Source: Oceanospirillales bacterium (lineage in GTDB: Bacteria > Pseudomonadota > Gammaproteobacteria > Pseudomonadales > Balneatricaceae). Taken from it: a stretch of 64,000 bases of DNA. A program made the position numbers and the translations under genes. Below the pieces are notes generated by a model, which was not told the DNA's origin, made no database searches, and saw only the letters and a list, made by a program, of their open reading frames with translations. Of the stretch, positions 55,369 through 64,000 are shown piece by piece. Within the stretch, counting starts at the first letter, position 1; each line of letters begins with the position of its first letter. The DNA lies in NCBI GenBank assembly GCA_018223185.1, contig JAAEYW010000014.1:35556-99555 (forward strand), given 5' to 3'.

Positions 55369-57215
55369 ATATCAATCTCAATAAGACGTTCAGGCTCAAG
55401 AATAGCGGAGATAGCATGAATCATATCGTTCTTTTCTTTTAATCGCTGGTTGTCCGAATTTGCGACAATACCGAGATAAGTCATTAATCGCTCTTTATCT
55501 TCAGCACTTAACTCCTTGCCAACGGCGACAATAAATTCAACTACATCGGACCACTCCTCCTGTCGATTGATCCATGTGTGAAACTCGGATATATCAAAGT
55601 TTTCAAAGAGCCTTTCGCCAGAGCCTTCAACTGTTCTCAACGCTTGCAGATCAAATTGATCGCTTATATTAAATATAATTGCGGCTAATCGATAACACAG
55701 CTGCAGAAATTGACCTTTATGGCTAAACGCTTTGTCATCTGGAAGCTCTTCAAAGTTAACAATTAATTTTGTCAGCTCTTGTTCTATAACATCGCAGTCA
55801 GGAATTAAGTCTGCAGATGATTCAGCCTGAAATTCAAACAGGTCAGGCGGTATCACATCGGCTGGAATTCTCAATGCATTCAACCGGGTGCGCAATGATG
55901 GATGTGAATCTGTGGGATGCACCATCTCATTATCCATCACAGTTGCCAGAATCGTATCGGGATCCGCTAACCGAACAGCCGCATTCACTGTATTTTTGAA
56001 GATTGTTCCAAATTCAGGAATCTCACTCCCCTTCTGCTTATAGCGAATCAAGGCAGCTATCGCCTCAGGCCAGCATTCAATGGCCAGACTTATCTTAATT
56101 AATGAACGGGCAAGTGCCTGAGAAGATGAAACTTCAGCTCCGGCTTTATCAGCTTCAAGCTCCCGGCTCCGGCTTATAGCCGCCGTGCTCAATGAAAACT
56201 GATTCCATAAATACAGGAGAAGAATAATGGCGGGAATTCTTGACAGCTGCATGAGAAGCCCGGCTTCCGCAGAGGCAACCAGTGTGCGCAGAGAACTGCC
56301 AAGACCGGCATAAACAGGCGCGAACTTCATACTATAAAAGGTATCGTCTCCCCGAAAATGGCCAAACTCATGCCCCAGAACTGCACTTAATTCGGCTCTG
56401 GACATCAGTTTAGCCAGAGGAGTTGATATATACAGGGTTTCACCGACCAGTGGCTCTTTCTCATCTGGCAGAATAATCTTACTGCTTGTTACGTAGAATG
56501 TAGGTTCTATGCCTACGATAATGTTATTCGGTGATCTGGACCCCAGTTTCTTTACGATGTCATCAATTAAGTGAAATAGCTCAGGTGCTTCCTCGGCTGT
56601 TATTCGCTTTCCAAATGCCGTCATTCTGAGCTTACCCGTGAGTGTCGCTGCATTTGCTATTAACGCAATACCCGCAATGACTGAGCCTAAACCAATTACA
56701 CCGACCAGAAAAAAATGCACGGTTTCAAATAAGTAAGACTCACTGATGTAAATCACATAGGTGAGAATTCCACCATGAAGAAAGACTAAAACAGTAATCA
56801 GCCATATTGATCCACGCGTGAGCGCGGGGAAAATGCGCGCTATTTTTTTTCGATCATGCCCTGCATATCGCACAGCAAACCAATATGTAATGGGGATCAA
56901 TAATCCAATAATAGCTGCCAACATACTTACATCAGCTAACATAACAATGTGTGATACCTGAGAGCACCATTGTTGGCTATCGGCAGTAACAGGCTCCCCA
57001 AGTGCATCATACAAACGGAACCTGTCACATATATCATTTGCAGGAAGCAATCCTTGTTGCAGCAGGCTGTTATTGATATCTGTAAAGACAAACAAGGCAG
57101 TGAAAAAACCCAGCGCAGGAATTAACAGTAAAACGACTATTACAGCAAACGTTTGCTTGAGAGAGCCTTGCTTCAGCTCTTCCTCGTCACTTGCGTTCTG
57201 TCTGTATGATTTCAA
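55365..57215 (-). CDS. M48-family membrane zinc metalloprotease
   Basis: 616 aa. Two membrane helices near the N-terminus (about 20-45 and 90-110) and two more (135-200) precede the peptidase domain. The HExxH motif is in AVLGHEFGHFRGDD, and the third ligand in SRELEADKAGAE. Only the region around 220-430 matches M48; the last 190 residues are a helical extension without a known family. The start is a TTG at 57215 with only a loose ribosome site. Related HtpX-like enzymes degrade membrane proteins. Confidence 0.88.
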   Translation of the reverse strand: MKSYRQNASDEEELKQGSLKQTFAVIVVLLLIPALGFFTALFVFTDINNSLLQQGLLPANDICDRFRLYDALGEPVTADSQQWCSQVSHIVMLADVSMLAAIIGLLIPITYWFAVRYAGHDRKKIARIFPALTRGSIWLITVLVFLHGGILTYVIYISESYLFETVHFFLVGVIGLGSVIAGIALIANAATLTGKLRMTAFGKRITAEEAPELFHLIDDIVKKLGSRSPNNIIVGIEPTFYVTSSKIILPDEKEPLVGETLYISTPLAKLMSRAELSAVLGHEFGHFRGDDTFYSMKFAPVYAGLGSSLRTLVASAEAGLLMQLSRIPAIILLLYLWNQFSLSTAAISRSRELEADKAGAEVSSSQALARSLIKISLAIECWPEAIAALIRYKQKGSEIPEFGTIFKNTVNAAVRLADPDTILATVMDNEMVHPTDSHPSLRTRLNALRIPADVIPPDLFEFQAESSADLIPDCDVIEQELTKLIVNFEELPDDKAFSHKGQFLQLCYRLAAIIFNISDQFDLQALRTVEGSGERLFENFDISEFHTWINRQEEWSDVVEFIVAVGKELSAEDKERLMTYLGIVANSDNQRLKEKNDMIHAISAILEPERLIEIDI

Positions 57216-57727
57216 ACCTGACCATCCTTGCAGCTTACTTGTGACGGCTCATTTTCATCAAAATCCCGGAAATGGCGCGTCTCTACGTCATTACCTCACG
57301 CTCACTGAACTGCAGTTGTCATACACCTGCGAAATGTATATTAAAAAATTACCGCGGCTTTCGTTGTTATCATCCGTGAAGCAGCTCTTTACTGCCTGAG
57401 TTCAGCTTAGTACAGGAACAAAGCAGTATAAGATGAAATTATTGGAGCCAGCTTCCGCTAAGCGTGTAGAAGCCGGGGAACTATTGTAATCGGCAGACAC
57501 TTTGGTGGAGACTGATAACGTCGATACTACTAATAACGCTGGAGCTTCTGATAACGTAGGTAGAATGGTTTTACCGCGATTTGTCGGACATCTTGTTAAC
57601 AGTAGATAATCTATCTTTTACACGCTAATGCAGAAATTCAGAGGCTAAATTTAGCAAACAAGGTTGACTGACACGGCAACAATCCATCAGGTCATAAAAA
57701 CTGCTTTGCGTAAACAGCCCACTGTTT
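57216..57727. other. intergenic region with a possible small gene remnant
   Basis: One plus-strand frame from about 57433 reads MKLLEPASAKRVEAGELL, stop, then a run with the thrice-repeated element (S/T)DNV or TNNA (GATAACGT at three places near 57514-57560) and ends at a TAA near 57608. It has one in-frame stop and no known family; possibly a decayed gene. The left 170 bp look non-coding. Confidence 0.25.
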
Positions 57728-58585
57728 TTACTTGGGATCAATCCGATCCCCATAGAATTCAGGCTCTTCATTAAAGCGTTCCAGGCAACGGGTAGAGCAA
57801 AAAACAACCTTTCTGTTTTCAAATTCTGTATAGACCGTTGCAGTCCACTCATCGACTCTCATCCCGCATACAGGATCCAGTACCCAAGAGTGCAGTTCTG
57901 ACTTACGATCCCGGAGACTTCCGTCCTCAAGCCATAAAACCCGGTCGGCAATCTCTTCGACTCTGGGGTCATGGGTAACCATCAATACGGCACAATCGTC
58001 GTCACGAGCGATGTCGTGCAGAATCATCATCACCTCCTGTCCCTTATGAGAGTCAAGGTTACCAGTAGGCTCGTCAGCCAGGATAATCGGGGGCTGATTG
58101 ATCATGGCCCGGGCGATAGCGACACGCTGTTTCTCACCGCCGGATAAGGTACTGGGCAAGGCATTCTGTCGCTCATTCAGCCCTAGTTTATCCAAAAGTG
58201 CGTCCAGCCTTGCTGTTGCTCCCTTAATGCCCTGAGCAGTAAGGCTGGCCGGGAAAAGGATATTCTCTTTAACCGTTAAAGCCTCAAAGAGATTAAAGGC
58301 CTGAAACACAAAACCGACTTTTTGTGCCCGAAGCGCTGCCAGCTCTGATTCCTTCATCGCACTGATATCAGTACCACACACTATCACTGAACCGGCCGTT
58401 GGGCTCAATAAGGCTCCCAGTATAGACAATAAGGTCGTTTTACCCGAACCGGAAGGCCCCATGATAAGCACCATCTCTCCACGCCTTATCTTGAGACTCA
58501 CGTCATCAACCGCACGAACCTCAGAAGCATCGCGACCAAAACACTTGGTGATATTGTTTGCTTGTAAGATAACCTCAGCGCTCAT
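57728..58585 (-). CDS. MacB/LolD-like ABC ATPase fused to a YHS metal-binding domain
   Basis: 285 aa from ATG 58585 (after AAGGACGTTAAC). Residues 1-225 are an ABC ATPase of the MacB/LolD family: Walker A GPSGSGKTT, Q-loop VFQAFNLF, signature LSGGEKQRVAIARA, Walker B ILADEPTGNLD, H-loop THD. The last 50 residues are a YHS/TRASH domain (LDPVCGMRVDEWTATV, then FCSTRCLERF), a small module found in copper and other metal-handling proteins. The two permease genes precede it. The fusion suggests a metal-sensing or metal-exporting transporter (inference). Confidence 0.88.
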   Translation of the reverse strand: MSAEVILQANNITKCFGRDASEVRAVDDVSLKIRRGEMVLIMGPSGSGKTTLLSILGALLSPTAGSVIVCGTDISAMKESELAALRAQKVGFVFQAFNLFEALTVKENILFPASLTAQGIKGATARLDALLDKLGLNERQNALPSTLSGGEKQRVAIARAMINQPPIILADEPTGNLDSHKGQEVMMILHDIARDDDCAVLMVTHDPRVEEIADRVLWLEDGSLRDRKSELHSWVLDPVCGMRVDEWTATVYTEFENRKVVFCSTRCLERFNEEPEFYGDRIDPK

Positions 58586-58605
58586 GTTAACGTCCTTCCA
58601 CAATT

Positions 58606-59718
58606 TTACTGACCGCTAAAGACGATCATCGGATCAAGCCGCGTGACTGTATAGGCCGCTGCCAGTGAAGCCATAATGGCAACGGGCAGACTGACCACGA
58701 CCAATGGAATAAATTGATTAAAGCCTACCGTTAGAATGATCTGAGGTATAACCGAGGGTAACCATGCCAATAGGGTAAACGCGCACCCCATGGCCAAAAG
58801 CAGCCCCAGTAAAGTAATCGCCACACTCTGATACAACACAGCCATGTAGATTTGACCGTTACCAAAGCCCAGCGCCCTGGCGATAGCCAACTCCTGTTTC
58901 TTCCGGGCAATCACAGAATAGGCGGTAAAAGCGACAATTAAGGTCGCCATGATGGTACCCAGAATTGTCATCATACTGATAATTTCCGCCCCCATTTGCA
59001 GTGCAAGTTGCCTGTCACTTTCGATGAATTCGCCATTGCTCAGGGCATTAACTTTATCAACCTCATCCTCGATCCGTTCAATCAGGTACTGTGCTGTTAC
59101 ATCTGGGTCTGCATAGACCATGATGTAGCTGTACTGATCACCGGCTTCGAGCAGATCACCCAAATCCTCTCTGGAGACGAAAACAACCGAGCTGGCCATC
59201 GAAAAAGTACCCCGCGACAGACCCACCACACGTAGAGGCCGATCGATCAAAATGACGTTCTCCCCGATCTGAACACCTGTGAGCCGTGAAATCACGTCTG
59301 GTATCACTACTTCACCGGTATCCGGCAAGGATTTACCCTGGATCACTGACCAGGGACCGGCATGACTGTATTCCGGAGAAACGCCAATGATGTATGAGAA
59401 CCAATCTTTCCCGCCGATATTGACAGGCCCATTAAGATAAAGGATCGCCGAAACAGCTTTCACCCCTTTAATCTGTGCAATCCTGTCAGCCTTCCAATCC
59501 CACACCATGGAGCTGGCCATATGCATATTGGAGACTCCCTTCTGCATCACCCAAACATCAGCGTCCATCTTCTCCAGATAGACCACCATTTGATTGGACT
59601 CACCTTCAAAAACAGCACTGAAAAAGATCACCAGAACGAAAGAAACAGCAACGGCCATAGCACTGGCAATTAAACGAATAGGTTCAGACAACAGTGTTTT
59701 CAGGCTCCAGTACAACAT
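58606..59718 (-). CDS. ABC transporter permease, FtsX/MacB type
   Basis: 370 aa from ATG 59718 (after AGGTGTTGAT). One N-terminal helix, a periplasmic domain of about 220 aa, and three C-terminal helices with the FtsX core (AVIARKKQELAIARALGFGN). This is the half-transporter topology of MacB/LolC proteins. It starts one base after the stop of the other permease gene. A longer in-frame reading to 59808 overlaps that gene and is rejected. Confidence 0.88.
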   Translation of the reverse strand: MLYWSLKTLLSEPIRLIASAMAVAVSFVLVIFFSAVFEGESNQMVVYLEKMDADVWVMQKGVSNMHMASSMVWDWKADRIAQIKGVKAVSAILYLNGPVNIGGKDWFSYIIGVSPEYSHAGPWSVIQGKSLPDTGEVVIPDVISRLTGVQIGENVILIDRPLRVVGLSRGTFSMASSVVFVSREDLGDLLEAGDQYSYIMVYADPDVTAQYLIERIEDEVDKVNALSNGEFIESDRQLALQMGAEIISMMTILGTIMATLIVAFTAYSVIARKKQELAIARALGFGNGQIYMAVLYQSVAITLLGLLLAMGCAFTLLAWLPSVIPQIILTVGFNQFIPLVVVSLPVAIMASLAAAYTVTRLDPMIVFSGQ

Positions 59719-59719
59719 A

Positions 59720-60853
59720 TCAACACCTGAATACCACCGCTGGATCCTGTCTGGAGACGATATGGTATGGCAGACAGGCTCCCGCAACACCCAACAAAAG
59801 CGAAGCAATCAGAGTACGCAGCAAAGGGATAAACTCTGTAACCGGCACACGATAAAGCGGTACTCTGGTTTCTATGAACCAGGACCCCGTTTGTGCCAGC
59901 AGTAGCGCCAGAGGAAAGGCCAGCAAGATCATGATGATTGATTCGAGTACCATCTCCTTCAACAATATGCGATCTGGAAAGCCAAGCGCTTTCATTACAC
60001 CATAGTTACGCAACCGGGCATGAACAGCTCCGAACATGATCATACTGACCACCAGCAACGCAATAACATAGCCGGCACCAATCAACACCCCAAGCACCGG
60101 GCCAAACAGTGTCCGGCCAAGGGCGACATCATTCCGGGCGATCTGCTCCGGGGTAAAGACATCACCATCCGGCTCGACCCTTTCAATGGCAGCCGCGACA
60201 CTACTAACCTCTGCGTCAGACTCAAGTTCAACCAGTAGATAACTTAACAAAGGCAGATTACTGATATCTCCGACCAGGTCTGAGTCGAAAAAGAAATCGA
60301 TCATGTCGTCATAATTGATAAAAGAAAACGCGGTAAAAAATGCTGATGTATCCTCTGTAATCCCTGCAATCTGAAACCGATAATCAGCCACCACGAACGG
60401 GTCACCCGGTTTCAGGTCGTAAAGCACGGCTAGAGCTTTATCGATAACGATATCTCTTGGTTTACTGACAGCCCTGCCTGAAGCGATTACTGAAGGTCCG
60501 CCACCAGTATCATAGACAAAAAAGAAAATCGGGCTTTTACGATAGCCCTCCTGCTCATAAATTACTGGCACCATGGTGATGGGATGGGCTTCTGTGACGC
60601 CATCAATGGCCTCAATTCTCTCGCGGCTTAACTGGGGCAGCAAAGAACGGCTAGCAACGAAATTGGATACGCCAGCCTGCGTCACGATCAGATCAGCTCC
60701 CCGGTTAAGTGCAACGTTTTTTAACTGGCTAAGAAGTCCTGACTGAAAGCCCTCCAGCAACAGCAGCAGTGCTAAGGCACTGGCTAGCGCCAGACACGTA
60801 AGCGTGGTACGAAAAGGTTCATAGATCAATTGACGATATATCAATCTCAGCAT
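59720..60853 (-). CDS. ABC transporter permease, FtsX/MacB type
   Basis: 377 aa with the same four-helix layout as its downstream neighbour: an N-terminal helix (LTCLALASALALLLLLEGF), a long periplasmic part, and a C-terminal FtsX core (HARLRNYGVMKALGFPDRIL). The two permeases are diverged paralogues and probably form a heterodimer with the YHS-tagged ATPase. First gene of the operon; a decayed copB tail lies upstream on the same strand. Confidence 0.88.
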   Translation of the reverse strand: MLRLIYRQLIYEPFRTTLTCLALASALALLLLLEGFQSGLLSQLKNVALNRGADLIVTQAGVSNFVASRSLLPQLSRERIEAIDGVTEAHPITMVPVIYEQEGYRKSPIFFFVYDTGGGPSVIASGRAVSKPRDIVIDKALAVLYDLKPGDPFVVADYRFQIAGITEDTSAFFTAFSFINYDDMIDFFFDSDLVGDISNLPLLSYLLVELESDAEVSSVAAAIERVEPDGDVFTPEQIARNDVALGRTLFGPVLGVLIGAGYVIALLVVSMIMFGAVHARLRNYGVMKALGFPDRILLKEMVLESIIMILLAFPLALLLAQTGSWFIETRVPLYRVPVTEFIPLLRTLIASLLLGVAGACLPYHIVSRQDPAVVFRC

Positions 60854-60932
60854 ACCTTGAGCAGCCTCTGGAAGTGTTATGTTTTATTATGCTCACCTCC
60901 CGGTTTTGCATAACCAAACCAGACTAACAACC

Positions 60933-61180
60933 TTAGCTTAGCAGAGATCCTGCCAGACTCTCTCCAGTACTCCAGAACCAATCCCTAATACCCAGAACAA
61001 ACTGAATGCCATCGGTATCCTCCCCTCTTCCCGGGACAAATCAGACGTATTACCGAACTGTTTTTCCCAGTTGATCCCCACATGGGGAACAAATTTCTGT
61101 CGCATTTCGTAGCGTATACGCAATCCTGCTTCCATATCCGCTAAGCCTGAAGAAGACCTGTAACCACTCTCAGACTGATC
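60933..61180 (-). pseudogene. copB: C-terminal remnant of copper-resistance protein CopB
   Basis: The minus-strand frame reads GLADMEAGLRIRYEMRQK, FVPHVGINWEKQFGNTSDL and SREEG, which match the C-terminal beta-strands of the outer-membrane protein CopB. After EEG the frame shifts by one base (at CCCC 61022-61025 on the plus strand) and the next frame continues EDTDGIQFVLGIRDWF, the expected end of CopB. Most of the gene is absent and the frame is broken, so this is a relic of a copper-resistance locus next to the YHS-ATPase transporter. Confidence 0.6.
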
Positions 61181-61396
61181 TGTGGTCAGCTAACGGCACA
61201 ATACCGCCATTTGCCTAAGTGACTTTTGGTGAACAATACAGTTTAAAATCGCTTCCCAGACAAGAGTTCGAGCCAGCAAAAGGATGTCACATTAGTCACT
61301 TCTTGCATAATTGCGCGTTCACAGCTAAGATCAAACAGGTCAGAAATTGATCTGGGCGGGCGATAAACTGTACTTAGCGATAACGGAAGGATAATT
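61181..61396. other. interval upstream of the diguanylate cyclase
   Basis: No gene seen. Holds the promoter region of the diguanylate cyclase. Its ribosome site is AAGGATAATT at 61386-61395. Confidence 0.3.
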
Positions 61397-62245
61397 TTGA
61401 TCTCACATATGAAGCCATCTTCGCTATATCTACAAGCTACCGTTTATAGTGTGGTTTTTTGGCTTACAGACTCTTTTGTTGATTACCACCTATTCTCAGA
61501 ACACGAGACCCTCATAGAGGCAATTATAGCTCCAGATTCAATGGAATTATGGATGAGGTTGCTAGCTTGTACTCTGATATTAGGCATAGCCGGCTATGCG
61601 CAGAAAGCGCTTAACCTATCCCATCAACTTCATAAAGAGGTAGAAAATCGATCTACAATGCTAGAGCAATTAGTTGCACAGAAAACAGAGGCCTTATCCC
61701 AAGAGCTAGAGCACAGTAAAGTGCTACAAAAAGAGCTAGAGGCAATAGCTGTAACTGATCAACTGACAAACCTATTTAATCGACGCTACTTCTATGAAGC
61801 GTTAAATCGCGCATGTAAACGCCAGCAGCGCAATAATAGCGGTTTATTCATACTTTTATTAGACATTGATCACTTCAAATCTATTAATGACAATTTAGGA
61901 CATGCTGCTGGAGATGCTGCACTTAGAGAGCTTGCAAATCTTCTAATAAAAACTGTTCGTGAAACTGATGTGGTTGCTCGCTGGGGCGGAGAAGAGTTTA
62001 TTATTCTTGTAGAAGATAGCACACTCGATCAGGCGATCGTATTCGCTGAGCGAGTTCGAGCAGGTATTGATTCGTACCCCTTTACCATAAACCATCCCGT
62101 CAGTGTCAGTATCGGCATAGCGAGATACTATCCACAGCTATCTGAATGTGAAACGACTATTTCAAGAGCTGATCTAGCTCTGTATGAAGCTAAACGATCT
62201 GGTCGTAACCAAGTTAAGGTATTCGACCAAAGCCTAAGCAGTTAA
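61397..62245 (+). CDS. membrane diguanylate cyclase (GGDEF)
   Basis: 282 aa from a TTG at 61397, six bases after AAGGA (an ATG four codons later is an alternative). Two short hydrophobic segments (about 10-30 and 55-72), a coiled coil (about 75-120), then a GGDEF domain. The active site is RWGGEEF, with an inhibitory-site RETD exactly five residues before it, and the DIDHFKSINDNLGHAAGD nucleotide site, so an active and product-inhibited cyclase is expected. The product could act on the PilZ protein encoded at 35.2 kb (inference). Confidence 0.93.
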   Translation: MISHMKPSSLYLQATVYSVVFWLTDSFVDYHLFSEHETLIEAIIAPDSMELWMRLLACTLILGIAGYAQKALNLSHQLHKEVENRSTMLEQLVAQKTEALSQELEHSKVLQKELEAIAVTDQLTNLFNRRYFYEALNRACKRQQRNNSGLFILLLDIDHFKSINDNLGHAAGDAALRELANLLIKTVRETDVVARWGGEEFIILVEDSTLDQAIVFAERVRAGIDSYPFTINHPVSVSIGIARYYPQLSECETTISRADLALYEAKRSGRNQVKVFDQSLSS

Positions 62246-62341
62246 TCACATTTAAATGGCAGCTTTGGGTCGTTGAACGACCATCGAGCAGATAGTACGA
62301 TTGCAGTGCAACAAAGCGTTCATTCGGGCGATTTCATCTAT

Positions 62342-63130
62342 TTATCGTATATCCTTCAGCGAGACCTCGTACACATTGTTGGCAGCGTCGAAGTTGATGG
62401 CGTAAGTCGACGGATAAGCACCAGGCTTTGTGTAGGCCGCTGGCCGTGGAACGGATGCCGAAAAGGACGGCTTAGATAGAAGAAATTCCAGCGAGACCAT
62501 CGGCTCTATAAAGGCCTGTTGTTGGTTGTAGTAGCCGTAGATTAAGGTCGCGGTGAACGGTTGATGCTGAAATTCGGTGGCCGTCGGATTAATTGCGTGA
62601 ACGCCCATTCCAGAGACGGCCGTACCCGGTGGCAAGACATAGCCAAGGGGCACGAGTTCAGGCGCTGGCTGTTGACTTGGGTCGGCGGAATCATTTGAGC
62701 TGCTAAAAGTGACTTTCATCTGCTCCGCCTGGCTCACGAGATAGAAATGGAAATCGAAATGCTGCACGTCGTAGACGTTGGCTGGCGGATGCCCCTCAGA
62801 CTCCCAGTTCATCACAACATGGTCAATCACTGTTTTCGGCCCCGTCGTTGGCATGAGCAGCAGGTATGGGAAATTAGGATCTTCACCCGGGGTTGCTGTG
62901 GGGAGGCCTTCCAGTATCCCTGGTGTAAATACTACGCCGATCGACACAGGCTCGCCCTTCGCGTCGGTGCGGATAACCGTGTGCGCTGAGCCATTGCCGA
63001 TGCTTACCGCCGCGCCCTCGTGGACCTCGGGATTATTCTGGGCCAGGACGGATCCTGCCCCAAGCAGAATGGAGATTGCCGCAAGCAGTTTCACAGAAAT
63101 CCACCAAACCTGAATTCGGATCCGAACCAT
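62342..63130 (-). CDS. secreted protein, TTHB210/DUF5602-like
   Basis: 262 aa with a signal peptide (WWISVKLLAAISILLGAGSVLA). The mature domain has IGVVFTPGILEGLPT, VVMNWESEGHPP and YDVQHFDFHFYLV, which I associate with the DUF5602/TTHB210-like family of unknown function. The histidine-rich HFDFHFYL suggests metal binding. The ATG follows AGGGAGAAAATATC. Its neighbourhood (decayed copB, YHS-ATPase) makes a metal-related role possible but unproven. Higher G+C than the diguanylate cyclase beside it suggests separate origin. Confidence 0.75.
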   Translation of the reverse strand: MVRIRIQVWWISVKLLAAISILLGAGSVLAQNNPEVHEGAAVSIGNGSAHTVIRTDAKGEPVSIGVVFTPGILEGLPTATPGEDPNFPYLLLMPTTGPKTVIDHVVMNWESEGHPPANVYDVQHFDFHFYLVSQAEQMKVTFSSSNDSADPSQQPAPELVPLGYVLPPGTAVSGMGVHAINPTATEFQHQPFTATLIYGYYNQQQAFIEPMVSLEFLLSKPSFSASVPRPAAYTKPGAYPSTYAINFDAANNVYEVSLKDIR

Positions 63131-63808
63131 GATATTTTCTCCCTGGAGTTAATTATGCGAGTGATGCATCCTGAATAAAGCTTTTATAAGTATTCCCTTA
63201 ACCGCAGTAATTAGCGCTTATATCGTTCAGCTGTTAATTGCCAAGACTTCACGATATGAAGCCATTATGAATGACTCGTCATATCACAGGAGGCCACTTC
63301 AGCTCGCTTCCAAAGAAGGCCTATGCATCAGAAATAATCGGAATAATGCACGAAAAGTCCCGATTAACTTATGCGGTTGTAAGTTTCTGCTAATCGCGAT
63401 CAAGATCCGGAAAATACTTTAGTACATGCCAGCAGTAGCGGATCCTGCATATCCTTCACTACATCTTAGCTTAGCGCATGTATTTGTCCTCAGTTAGTTG
63501 ATTTAAACGGACGGATCAAATTTATTATTCGCCGACCGCGAATTATTTCAACGTAATTGAGCAGACCTTAATTGAATTTCAGATAGCAAAACTCGCATTT
63601 GTGAAAAAATGCCATTGGCTATAGCTGCTTTTGTTACTTGGGCAGAGGGAAATGACTTTTTGATGACTCAGCATCGCCGACAGATCAACCGTTACATAGA
63701 TGGAGCAGTCATCTCGTTCCTTTACTGTTTGATTGCTTGGGGTCGAAACACAACTTTTCAGCTAAACCTTATCTGAGATTTCAAATTTTAGATCTCAGGA
63801 GGCTTGTC
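63131..63808. other. gene-free interval before the recombinase fragment
   Basis: About 680 bp with no supported ORF on either strand. The left end contains the promoter of the secreted-protein gene. No attachment-site duplication could be identified by eye. Confidence 0.3.
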
Positions 63809-63976
63809 ATGCGCACTAGACAGAATCCCTCACCCAGTGAATCGTGGAACAAAGGCAAACTTGTAGGGCAAAAGAAACCACTTCGACTACAGGATATATG
63901 GGCGATTCGGATCAGACTGGAGATAGCGGATCGATTCCGAGACCTAGGGAAGTTGCGAATAAGTCCCTCCTCTTGA
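63809..63976 (+). pseudogene. N-terminal fragment of a tyrosine recombinase
   Basis: Starts with a perfect AGGAGG ribosome site and reads ESWNKGKLVGQKKPLRL, then DIWAIRIRLEIADRFRDL, the usual N-terminus of a short (about 200 aa) integrase/recombinase family widespread in Proteobacteria. After RDL the expected ALFNLAIDSKL-type sequence is replaced by unrelated codons and a TGA after nine more residues. The core with the catalytic Arg/His/Tyr is absent from the window. Probably truncated by a rearrangement. Confidence 0.6.
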
Positions 63977-64000
63977 GACAATCTGCGATGCAACCTTCTC

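Overview
The window is a 64 kb stretch of a marine-type gammaproteobacterial chromosome. The gene set points to the Oceanospirillales/Alteromonadales side of the class: ThrH, a monomeric NADP isocitrate dehydrogenase, a type II NADH dehydrogenase, the OsmC-YcaO fusion, PaaY, a LysR-linked CoA transferase and many histidine kinases. This placement is inference from gene content; no rRNA or tRNA gene was seen. By eye the left 9.4 kb and the nfeD-slipin pair (14.4-16.6 kb) are richer in G+C than the rest, so the window looks like a mosaic.

Region by region. (1) 1-9.4 kb: a 7Fe ferredoxin, an AmmeMemoRadiSam-type radical SAM enzyme and a CPBP protease, then a complete SUF iron-sulfur operon (Rrf2 regulator, sufB, a 41-residue small ORF, sufC, sufD, sufS, sufU, sufT, Rieske protein). 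An IscR type-1-like palindrome lies in front of the regulator. (2) 9.4-12.6 kb: a small accessory island on the minus strand, read as an integron-type cassette cluster without a visible integrase. It has two methyltransferase cassettes, one decayed cassette gene, two attC-like sites, short tandem repeats and REP-like palindromes. (3) 12.6-34.6 kb: mostly housekeeping and metabolic genes (DEAD-box helicase, slipin/NfeD, a Rho homologue without its RNA-binding half, RsuA, ThrH, two LysR regulators, an NAD(P)-binding protein, PaaY, a Bcr/CflA pump, an isochorismatase-like hydrolase, CoA transferase A/B, DsbD, DAHP synthase, Icd, Ndh). (4) 35.0-39.3 kb: a PilZ / small protein / zinc-ribbon ParA operon converging on an OsmC-YcaO protein.

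(5) 40.3-54.4 kb: the most unusual part, a cluster of eleven signalling genes. Five histidine kinases with near-paralogous catalytic cores are interleaved with three receivers (stand-alone REC, REC-HD-GYP, and an excisionase/MerR-like HTH fused to REC) and three exported proteins (PstS-like, PhnD-like, sulfite-oxidase-fold-like). Two divergent operons each pair a periplasmic binding protein with a membrane kinase, which suggests three-component sensing feeding both a DNA-binding output and a cyclic-di-GMP output. (6) 54.5-64 kb: an M48 protease operon, a two-permease ABC exporter whose ATPase carries a YHS metal-binding domain, a decayed copB tail next to it, a diguanylate cyclase, a secreted protein of unknown role, and a truncated tyrosine-recombinase N-terminus at the right edge.

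All functional calls rest on motifs read by eye. Start codons were moved from the longest ORF where a Shine-Dalgarno sequence or the usual family N-terminus argued for it.
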